A stretch of 64,000 nt of DNA, from NCBI GenBank assembly GCA_009741485.1, contig CM019230.1:10534161-10598160 (forward strand), given 5' to 3'. Below the pieces are notes generated by a model, which saw only the letters and a program-made list of their open reading frames with translations, was not told where the DNA came from and ran no database searches. Source of the DNA: Malurus cyaneus samueli. Its lineage: Eukaryota > Chordata > Aves > Passeriformes > Maluridae. Below are positions 11,977 to 21,300 of the stretch, in pieces (positions within the stretch are counted from its first letter, which is position 1; every line of letters starts with the position of its first letter). The translations under genes and the position numbers were made by a program.

Positions 11977-12222
11977 CACAGGGAATGCGCAGCCGGGCTG
12001 GTACCAGCTCCAGGGACACTGAGGGGCACAGGGAATGTGCAGCCGGGCTGGTACCAGCTCCAGGGACACTGAGGGGCACAGGGAATGCACAGCCGGGCTG
12101 GTACCAGCTCCAGGGACATTGAGGCGCACAGGGAATGTGCAGCCAGGCTGGAACCAGCTCCAGGGACACTGAGGGGCACAGGGAATGTGCAGCCTAGCTG
12201 GTACCAGCTCCAGGAACACAGG
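11977..12222 (+). repeat. Minisatellite, 50-bp unit, five copies
   Basis: Copies begin at 11977, 12027, 12077, 12127 and 12177, each starting CACAGGGAATG and containing GGCTGGTACCAGCTCCAGG. The first three differ at only a few positions; the last is diverged and truncated. The core CTGGTACCAG is a perfect palindrome. Confidence 0.95.
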
Positions 12223-12399
12223 ATACGCCCCATGAGGGGGTGAGTGCACGGAAATCGAGGCTTCCACTGGGCCTGAGAGAAGGAGCAGGAGAGATCACTC
12301 AGCAATAACCATCCATGGGCAACCCGGGCTCAAATGAGAGATATCAACCGAATTTATTGCTACCAAAATCAGAGCAGGATAATGAGAAGTAAAACAAAA

Positions 12400-12910
12400 C
12401 CCTTAGAACACCTTCCCCCGAGGCTCCCTCCTTCCCGGCCGGCACAGGGAGCAGGATCTGTCCTGTCCCTCGGGACACAGGTCCCCAGCAGCCCGGGATG
12501 CTCCGGGGAGGGGGCTCAGGGACAGACCCTCCCCGCTCCAGCTGTCACCGCTGTTCGCTCTGCACCAAGCCTTGGGGTTCGAGATGAACCCTGGGGTTTG
12601 AGATGAATGCCCGCTGCCAGCCCGCTCGCTGAGGGGACAGCGTTAACCCCTCAGGCGCCGAGGCTCCGCGGGGAGGGGTCAGCAGAGCCCTCAGGCGTTA
12701 ATCACATCGCAATCCGCTTTAATTGCAGCCTGCCTGCGATCCTTGCTCCTCTTACCAAGTGATGCAAAATGACAAATATTTATCCCCTCTCTGGCAGTGG
12801 CCTTTATCTTCCCGCATTGTCATCAGGCTTTTCCAGCCGCGCTTCCAGGAGGGAACAGTGAAAGCAGATACTATATAAGGGTAAAAGCTGGTTTGGGCAG
12901 CTGCCGGCTC
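12400..12910 (+). promoter_or_regulatory. Possible regulatory region with TATA box
   Basis: A CpG-containing stretch (12400-12700) is followed by a complex AT-richer patch with CGCTTTAATTGCAGCC, GATGCAAAATGACAAAT and CTTTATCTTCC (homeodomain-, C/EBP- or Oct-, and GATA-like). A good TATA box, TATATAAG, lies at 12872-12879, preceded by C, so the element also resembles a CArG-type CTATATAAGG. A transcript might start near 12905, just before the 19-bp array. No gene is seen downstream, so this may equally be an enhancer. Confidence 0.35.
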
Positions 12911-12957
12911 CTACATTCGCAGCATTCCTGGGAGGAGAGGCCGGCGGAGGAGGTGGG

Positions 12958-13144
12958 GACACCGAGGTGCCTCACGGACACCGAGGTGCCTGATGGACAC
13001 CGAGGTGCCTCATGGACACCCAGGTACCTCACGGACACCGAGGTGCCTCACGGACACCGAGGTGCCTGATGGACACCGAGGTGCCTCATGGACACCCAGG
13101 TACCTCACGGACACCGAGGTGCCTCATGGACACCCAGGTGCTGG
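12958..13144 (+). repeat. Minisatellite, 19-bp unit with four-unit higher order
   Basis: Ten 19-bp copies of GACACCGAGGTGCCTCACG. Units 1-4 are repeated exactly as units 5-8, making a 76-bp higher-order repeat, and the last two are variants. Several units keep one CpG or more. Confidence 0.95.
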
Positions 13145-13585
13145 CCCGGTGAGGTCCCCGGTGCCTGGGAGGAGCAGGGAACAACACGGCACCTTTGACA
13201 CAGAACCAAGGGGGGATGTTGATCCTTCCTCGCTCGTGTGTGATCCCCGAGCCGGGTGTGGGATCGCCTGCAGTGATCCTTGAGCTGGGAGAGCTTTCTC
13301 GGCCGCTGTGCAGAGATGCGCAGTGGAGAATCGTGCTGCTGTGCCACCCCAGCCCTGCAGGGACATGCTGGGAGCACACGGCAGACAGGGAAAAAAGTCT
13401 TTGGAAGCGTAGCAGGGGAAAGCAAGGCAGGCAGAGCAGCTCCAGACACAGTGACCCTGTGCCCTGGCTGTGTCGGAGAGCTGAGCCCCAAATAACCCAG
13501 GGTTTGTCCCAGAGGAGCTGCAGAGCTGGGAGGGGATGTGTTTGCAGCCTGGCCCTGCAGCCACGATGTGTCCTGAGGCACCTTC
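13145..13585. other. Intergenic, nothing recognised
   Basis: GC-rich unique sequence lying between two minisatellites. Confidence 0.5.
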
Positions 13586-13948
13586 ATCCCATCTCCCTGA
13601 GCCCTTGGTGCTGGGGATACCCAAAGCTCCTTCACCCCATCTCCCTGCAGCCTGTGGTGCTGGGGATACCCAAAGCTCCTTCACCCCATCTCCCTGCAGC
13701 CTGTGGTGCTGGTGATACACAAAGCTCCTTCACCCCATCTCCCTGCAGCCTGTGGTGCTGGTGATACCCAAAGCTCCTTCACCCCATCTCCCTGCAGCCT
13801 GTGGTGCTGGGGATACCCAAAGCTCCTTCACCCCATCTCCCTGCAGCCTGTGGTGCTGGTGATACACAAAGCTCCTTCACCCCATCTCCCTGCAGCCTGT
13901 GGTGCTGGTGATACACAAAGCTCCTTCACCCCATCTCCCTGCAGCCTG
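13586..13948 (+). repeat. Minisatellite, 49-bp unit, about 7.5 copies
   Basis: Copies start at 13635, 13684, 13733, 13782, 13831 and 13880, with a diverged copy before and a partial copy after. Each holds CCCCATCTCCCTGCAGCCTG and CAAAGCTCCTTCA. Copies differ mainly at GGGGATACCC versus GGTGATACAC, suggesting recent expansion. Confidence 0.95.
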
Positions 13949-14461
13949 TGATCCTGGGGGTCCCTGTGGTCACCAGCACATCCCTGCCCCCATTCCCGGG
14001 GTGCTGAGGCACAGCCCTGGCTGCAGGGCAGGGGCTCAGTGCGATCTCAGGGTGCTGGAATTCCGTGACACTGCTCCTCAGCTCTGCTGAAAACCCGTCT
14101 GGCTTCTCCCCAGCTCCAAGAACTCAGGGGCTGAGGGGCCGTGCCCTGACCCCTGTGCAGGGCAGCCACACTCCTCCTCCTCCCAGCATCTCTTGTTTGG
14201 GACACGGGTGGCTGCAGGGAGAGCTGCAGCACTGAGCCAGGACCTCATGGGGCATTCGCTCAGACTTAGCCACACCAATCCCACCCTCCAGGAAGAGAAC
14301 CTTCAGTGAATCCAGCTTGGGGGAGGCTGCTGGGAACCCCCTTTTGCAGCACTTTCAACTGCCTCCTTTGGAAAACCTGGGCTGGGAGCAAAGTGTGAAA
14401 CCATGTTCTGCTGACACAGATTGTGGCTACACCAAGCTGCAGAAAAGGGCTGTCTCCCCCC

Positions 14462-14602
14462 TCAAACAAACAAACAAAAAAACCAAAAGCAACCCCATAA
14501 AAAACCCAAAAAACCAAAAAAACCCACCAAAAAACCCAACCAAAAACAAAGCAAAACAAAACAAACCTCATGAACAAACAAAAAAAAAAAAACAAACCCA
14601 AA
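14462..14602 (+). repeat. A/C-rich low-complexity tract
   Basis: CAAACAAACAAAC grades into AAAACCC-type and then pure A-rich sequence with almost no G or T on the + strand. It could be the decayed tail of a retroposed sequence, but no such body is recognised on either side. Confidence 0.8.
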
Positions 14603-16799
14603 ACAGAGGAGGATTTAAAATCTTGACCCCACCGAGATACTTTCAAGTAAGTGCATTTTTAAATACGAGACACAGTGAATTGCATTCTGCCTCCAGGCTT
14701 TGAGGGGTGGTTTGGCCCATCAGCCTTCCCCCGTTCCCGGCTCGGCTGTGACATTACCCGGGCTGGGATTGTCTCCCAGACATCCTGCAATATCTTCACT
14801 CCTGTCAAGCTCTGCCTCGCTCTCCTCCAGCGCTCGGGTCTGGCCCGGAGCCAGGGCCTCTCTAAACGTTACCAGAAGGGCTGGCAGGAATTCAGCCCTA
14901 ACTCATTACAGGTCCTGCAGACGTTCGGCTGGGGGTGAAGAGTGGCCTCTTTTGGGACCCTGACAGAGAATTTAAATTGAAACGGGAGGATGGAGGGGCA
15001 AGAGCCCCATGGAAAAATGGAATTCCTGACAAGGATGTGTGTATTAAACCCCCCACTAGTGCTGTGAATCACGAGCTCTGCTCCCTGCAGCATCCTGCAC
15101 CCTTTTGAACGCTCGGGTGTGGTGGTGCCACAGTTACCCTTGAGCCTGCTCAAGGTGGGGGCTTCACTCACCCTCAAACAGTGACTTTGCTCCCTCCCGG
15201 GTATTTCCATGCCCCCAGAGCTGAGAGTGGCCCTTAGTGGTTTCTGTCAGTGATTCCATTTGCGGCAGGGCTGGAATTAGGGGATTCCTTTACCTCGCAG
15301 CTCTGCTCGTTCCTTCTGTGCCGTTTCTGTGGCTTTGGTGCTCTTTGCACCAGGCAAACCCATCATTGCTCAGCACTATTCAAACCCAGTCCCTGGATGA
15401 ACACTCCCCCTCCATGCTGATTTCCACATGATTTAACAGTGAAAAATCCTTTGACTCTCTGCCTTGCAGGCACAGCAGCACCTGCAGAGGCTGTTCCAGT
15501 GGAAAACAACACAGGAAAAGGGCATTTTATTCTTTCTAGAACCAGGTTTAGCTTCCACCCTGCTGGTGATTGAACAACAGCACACATAAAATGACAACTA
15601 AGAAATAATAAATAAATAAACCCTGACAAGAAGCTGAGCTACCGAAGTGACATTTGTTTCAGCCTCTTTAAACCCCGGGGTGCAAATGCACGCACAGGAA
15701 GGGAGTCTCCGTTAAATATTCAGCGCCAGGATCCTTCAGCATGGGTGGGGGAGGTGAAAATGGCTTCATCTGTAGATGACCCTAAATTCCTGTGCCAGAT
15801 AGACTCATTAAACTGGTGCTACTGGGCTGTGTGGGCTCTCTTCCATGGGCTGTGGCCGGGTTCAATGGAGGTGGCTGCAGCTGCAGCTGCTCCTGGGCTG
15901 ATACAGAAATCCCTGCAGCAGGAGCAATGCCTGATTACCTGAACCCAACAGGGTTCATCCCTGAGGAACATCAGACCTTCCTGCTGTGCCTTCCAGCCAA
16001 GGTTCACATCCAGGATAATTAATAGCCTGCTTGTTTGTTTTACAAACAGCCCTTTCAGAGGCTCTGACCGATCTCATCCATCTTAAACAGGTGAGCAAAG
16101 GCATGAGTCCAATTAAAAACAAAATCATTGAAGCATTTGCAAATCACCTTTGTCTTCTCCATCCTGAAGCTCTACCAAGCATGGCCTCTGTGGTGCTCAG
16201 CCCTCCTCTGTCTGGGGGCTGGGAGCCATCACTGGGGGCCATATGTTGGTCCCTGGCTCCTCCATCCACTGACACGGGCTGTGCCTGTGCCACGGTGGGA
16301 TTTGGGAATGCTGCCTGTGTGGGACAGGGCAGTGGTCATGGGAATGGCAGGATGCTCACAGGAACAGGACTGTGGAAATGGGCTGATTTCAGGAGAACTG
16401 GGAGATGGGAACAGGTTATGCTGATAGGAGGGGTGGGGTGACCATGTTGGCTGCACCCCCATTCCAGGTGCTCTGGCCTTTCAGCCCCACTGTAGGAATG
16501 GTGTTCTGCATTTCTGCCACCCAGTTCTGTGGCACCTAAGAGCTCCAAACTCTCTCTGTGGTTTTCTCCCACTCTTCCCATGGGAGCACCTGCATTTCCC
16601 CCACCAGAGCCCAATCCAGCGCCATTCACAGGCTGGGGACAAGCACTGGAGGTGTTTCAGAAGTCACCCCACGGCTGAGCTGTCCCTGCTGGGCTTGGAG
16701 CAGGAGGGAGTGCTCTGCTGCAGCCCATTGCCCGTGCTGGTTGCTCACACTGTGATGGGGAGGCTGAAGCTTTCCCCACCCACCCCATCACCACCCTTC
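14603..16799. other. Intergenic with a possible regulatory patch
   Basis: No gene was recognised. The 16021-16170 patch is listed separately. A balanced, CpG-bearing patch at 15640-15760 (GGGGTGCAAATGCACGCAC) may also be functional. Confidence 0.45.
16021..16170. promoter_or_regulatory. Possible regulatory patch with forkhead palindrome
   Basis: TGTTTGT (16032-16038) and ACAAACA (16042-16048) form a perfect 7-bp inverted repeat around TTT, resembling two facing forkhead sites. Downstream are CAGGTGAGC (E-box like), CAATTAAAAAC and AATCATTGAAGCATTTGC. The complexity contrasts with the flank. Function is inferred. Confidence 0.3.
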
Positions 16800-16922
16800 C
16801 TACCAAGAATAGCATTCAAACCCCACCTGGATGAGCTCCTGCTCGAGGCGAGCCTGCCTTGGCAGGGGTGTCAGGCTGGATGATCTCCAGTGCCTTCCAG
16901 TGCTGATGATTCTGTGATCCTT
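16800..16922 (+). mobile_element. CR1-like LINE 3' end remnant
   Basis: The sequence CACCTGGATGAGCTCCTGCT leads through GCCTTGGCAGGGGTG and GGCTGGATGATCTCCAGTGC to GATTCTGTGATCC, the order of motifs at the 3' end of avian CR1 copies in sense orientation. It is truncated on its 5' side. It lies in the MYH10 upstream flank. Confidence 0.75.
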
Positions 16923-17219
16923 TGGGGCTGTGGCTTGGGGACAAGGCACACCTGCCAGCAGGATCCCAGTGCTCAGGGCACAAAGGGACAGGCCTGACCC
17001 TCACAGGGACATGCAAGCTCCTTTTCCCTTTGTCATCAGGGTAGCACTGGGCCCATTTAACGGGGCTGTGCTCTGCAGCACTACGTGCAGTGTGGGCTGT
17101 GCCAGGGGATAACTGCTCCTCACCCTGCTCATCCTCACCGCCCCAGGCAGCCTGTCCACTGCCATGGCTGGGATCGATCCCCCAGCCTCCCTCCCCAGCC
17201 CAGGGAAAGGGTTGGGGAT

Positions 17220-17330
17220 GAGTTACAAACTCACCGACCAGCTGATAGCTGAGTATCGGCTCGGTAATTAACCCAGCAGGGTTCAGTCAATCATTAAATG
17301 GGATTGAACGCGTCTGAATGGGACGGTGGC
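17220..17330. promoter_or_regulatory. Possible homeodomain-rich regulatory patch
   Basis: A compact cluster contains CAGCTGATAG, CGGTAATTAACCC, TCAATCATTAAATGGG (PBX/HOX-like) and GATTGAACGCG, with CpGs kept. It is surrounded by GC-rich simple flank. It is a candidate conserved element, not proven. Confidence 0.3.
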
Positions 17331-17509
17331 TGTGGCTGCCATCCCATCCCAGCCCGGCTGCCAAGGGAGCTCCCTGCTCCCCCCAGGGATGCAGTGCTGC
17401 GGTGGGGGGATGGCGGCAGGAATGCTGACTGCTCCCCCTCCTCCAGCAGGGACATTCCCCAGCCAGAATTTCTCTTCCAGCTTGCTGCTCTCAGTTGCTG
17501 AGCTTCCAG

Positions 17510-17684
17510 CGTGCAGTGTCTACAGCTGCGGTCCAGCAGGCCAGACCCTGCTGCTTTCAAGATGAAGATGAATAACATGGAGCAGATTTGTGAAGATCAG
17601 TGGGCTCCTTTGACTGGAATAAGACAAATAAAAAAGTCCTTTCTTGACTGTAATATGATGAAAGAAATTGTGTGTGACAAACTG
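17510..17684 (+). CDS. Orphan exon-like open frame
   Basis: A frame closed upstream by TGA at 17499 runs through three ATGs (17562, 17568, 17577) to the donor-like CTG|GTAAGA at 17684. An acceptor-like CTTCCAG ends at 17509. From ATG 17562 there are 41 codons ending in phase 0, with residues MNNMEQICEDQWAPLTGIRQ followed by a Lys-rich part and MMKEIVCDKL. The composition is far more AT-rich than its surroundings. I do not recognise the peptide and see no partner exons. It could be a terminal or 5' exon of an unannotated gene, an lncRNA exon, or chance. Confidence 0.25.
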
Positions 17685-18204
17685 GTAAGAGGACACCACC
17701 CTGTTCCCTCTCATGGTCACACCCCTGCATAGGAGCAGGATGAGCCCCTTCACTCCTGTGACACCACGAAATGCAGTGATACCATGAATGGAAAGTGTGA
17801 GCAGCAGCACATGACATGTCCTACAGCCACTGTGCCTGTCACAATCTCTGCTGGACACGGGAGGGTGAGAGCAGCTGGGACAGGCTCCTCTGCCCAGCCT
17901 CTGAGCTGTGCTGAGCTGGGAGTGACCCTGGTCGAGGCAGGGTACAGGCCCAGCCTGGACAGTATCTCCTGTTCCACAGCAGAAGCTGTGTTTTGTGCCC
18001 TGGGATGGTGACAATCTCCAGGCCAGCAGCTCCAAGGCAGCAGAGCCCCAGGGCAGGGGCTGCCAGCGGTGCTGGAGCTGCAGGGCCGGGGAGGCTCTCT
18101 GAGCTGCTCACACCACCCCTGCCCGCTGCTGGGGGCAGCTGGCCATGCTCCTGCTGGCCCCGAGGGGCACTCTGAGCTCCCCAGAGCCCGGACAGGAGCT
18201 CTGG

Positions 18205-18352
18205 TGCCAGGCTGCAGCTATAAAAAGCCCCACAATTGCCTTCCGAGCTGGTGATTCAACAACAAAATGCAAAAGTAATATTAAAGCCGCCTGCCGTGCC
18301 AACTGCTGGCTGTCTGCAGCAATAAAAATGCCGTAAATCAGCCCCAATTAAA
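18205..18352. promoter_or_regulatory. Possible regulatory patch with TATAAAAAG
   Basis: This AT-richer patch within GC-rich flank contains TATAAAAAG (about 18220), CAACAAAATGCAAAAGTAAT, AATAAAAATGCCGTAAATCA (HOX9-13-like ATAAA cores) and CCCCAATTAAAGAC. It may be an enhancer or weak promoter. There is no coding signal. Confidence 0.3.
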
Positions 18353-21300
18353 GACTGCAGAGTCTGACAGGAGGCTGTGAGGGAAGCTGGGAAAACCCCC
18401 AGCACACTGGGATTGCCTGGGCACACCCTGCATGCCCTCACTGGCTGCTGGCAGGGCACTGGGATGGTCAGCGGTGCAGGGCTGCAGCCTGGCCCTGCAG
18501 TGGAGGTATGAGAGGGCTGCACCAGGCTGGGGGAGCTGCCAGGACCTGGGCCTGTGTCTGCCAAACACAAGGCAGGGCTTGGGAATGCTCTCCTGTGCTT
18601 TTTCAGGCAGACACAAGCTCTGAAGGAGCTGAAGTTGCTGCTGGCCTTGGTGGGACCTGCTGCAGCACTGGACAATGTCTGTGCTGTCCTCAGGAGGGCT
18701 CTGAGGAGCTCACACCTTTCCACAAGGCAGGGAGACATCCCAAATGCTTTGTTTGTCTCTAAAATGTAGCCCAGGCTCCCCAGGCATCCCAGCAGCCATC
18801 AGATCTTTTCTCTTGGTGGAAGGCTCTCCTCTGGGGTCTGTTGGTTGCTGTCCTCACTCAGTTCTTGGGTGCTTGCTCCTCAGAGGGGGCTCTGAAGGGT
18901 TTTTGCTCCTCCCTGGCACATTTGGGCACTGGAAGAGCCTCTGGGGGCAGGTGGGAAGGAGGGTGTGGAGCTGGGATGTGCAGGAGGAGCCTTGGTTGGC
19001 AGAGTGGTCCCATCCTGAGGGCTGGGGGACACCTGGGGCAGGCCTGGCCCGAGGGTCCCCTCACTGCCCAGTGTCCCACCCCCCTTGGCATGGCATGGCC
19101 CCAGCCCTGCATGGAATGGCCTGCTCTGCCATTGTCCATGCCTCTCCTTGTCCACAGGGCATGGCCAGGGTTCCCATCGAGGGCACTGATGGGAACTTTT
19201 CTGTGCTGTTTCTTCATTGGTGATCCCTTAATTGGTCAAAAAAATGGACTGGTTGAGTGAAGTCATCTCCATGAGGGAGTCAATGGTCTCAAATGGAGGT
19301 GTTGGCTCAAGAGGAAAGATTTGGTCCCTTCAAGGACCAAGGGCCACTGCAGGGAGGGGCGAAACCCTGGGCCGTCAGGGGGCTTGTATGCCTTGGCGTC
19401 ACTTTTGTATTTGTATAAAACAAATGGCAGATAATCCTGCCGGGAGTGACCAGATACAAATGGGGCACTGAGTTCCCAGTTTTTTGGGGCATTTCTTTCC
19501 CCATTTTATGGGACAATTAGTTCCCCTGCAGTGTGGGCAGGGGGATGGGATAAATAGATTGTCCAGCCAGGATGGTGGGTGCTGCCCCAGGGCTGAGCCC
19601 TGTCCATGGGAAATGGAGATGGGGCACGAGAAACCAGGCTACAAACAAACCCTCCAGGCAAAGGGTGAGAGGGGAATCCTTCCCATCGGAAGAGCTGTGC
19701 AGGACAGGCTCATCCTGCTGGCATCCACACACCTAATCCTGCAGCTGTGCTGAGTAAAGGCCAGCTCTGGACAAGGCAGAGGTCCCCAGGCAAATGGGAA
19801 ACTTTCACCATTCTCTTTAAAAGTCTGAAAAATCCTAATGAGGCTGACCTAGATGGTCTTTTGATGTCCATCCTGCTTGATTTACCCTCTGATCTTAAGA
19901 CGCTCAATAAAACTTCCTTCTGGTCTTTCCACCATATGATGGCTGAATCACTTCCCTTATAAACAATAAGTAAGTGCAAGTGATAAGTGCTTCATGGCAC
20001 AAACTGGTGTAACTGGGGGGATGAGAGTCCAGCCCGATGAACTGACAGCTCTCAGTCAGACAGAAGCACCAGGGCAGCTTCCCAAACCTGGCACACGCGG
20101 TTTTCCAGGGACATTTCCGATCCCAGGGTGTGGTGAGCGGAGCGGGGGAGGGAAGATCTCACAGACAAATTCCTGCTTCCAGGGGAGAAGGGAGCTTCAG
20201 GTTTCTGGGTGGTTTTAAGCCGAGACTTGAGAATGAGCCCTCCTTTTCCTCGAGGGAAGAGCCCTGCACAGAGAGTGGAAGTCACGGCTGTGAAAATCCT
20301 GCTCCACCTTCCCAGCTCCCACTGCTTCCCAGTATGACAGTGAAGGGAAGGAGGCGAGGAAGGAAGGAGCAGTTGAGCACAGCTCCCGTGCATGCCCAGG
20401 GCTTGCTCCTGCGTGCCTGGAGCAGCATCCGAGATGGATCCCAGCCCTGTGCTCTGCTGCAGCCCCTGGAGATGCTCCGTGCAATGTCACAGCCCGTGAG
20501 GAAATGTCACAGGGCTGTTGAGGTGTGCCTGGAGCAGACACAAACCCGTCGCTCTGCACTCAGGCCCTGCCTCGCTCCCTGCAGAGGTGGCTATTTCTGC
20601 TGGGGTGACATCAGGTTCACGACAGCTCAGCCAAGCAGCCCTTGTGCAATCCCCTTGGGAGAGGAAGGAGCACACTTTCCATTCCTGATTTAGCGAACTT
20701 TTCAAACACTCCAGGACTGAAATGTATGCTGGGTGAGACAATGGAGCTCGTGTTTGGTGCTGATCCCTGTGTGCACACCTCCTGTTTGGGAACGTTTCCT
20801 ATTGACACACAAGATAAAATAACTGGTGTGGCCCTGGAGGACAGACTGCTGCAAGAATAAATGTAACCTCATCCTACTGCCATTTAGCACAGCTCAGAAG
20901 GCTTTGAAACACAAGCATCAAGCATGAGGCTTGAATTTCCCATTCCTTTCAAGCTTCTCACACAGAAATGTTTATTATAAAGTAGTTTTCTCATGAAATA
21001 ACTTATCTTTTATCCCTACACCTCTCTGTTTTGACAAAGCAGCCACTTTGTACACGAGCAATTCTGCCTTTTCCTCCACCTTCCTTTGAAGGAGTCACAG
21101 CACTTTGGGCATCAAAGGTGACCTCACCTCTGACAGGGCAAACGGGCACAGTGACATCTCTTCCCTTTGGCAAGGGAGGTGCTGTGGCCACCCAAAGTCA
21201 CAGCAGGTCAGGATTTGAACTAGAAACTGAATCCACGTGGATTTTATGAAGGTGTCCCCTTGTCATTATTGAGCACAAACCTTGCTCTATGCAACTCCTG

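Noticed and set aside
11626..12267. 213-codon open frame on the - strand
   Set aside because: Largely the translation of the 50-bp minisatellite.
18554..18769. Leu/Ala-rich frame following an acceptor-like TTTTTCAG at about 18604
   Set aside because: Its phase does not fit the orphan frame at 17510-17684 and no partner exon or homology is seen.
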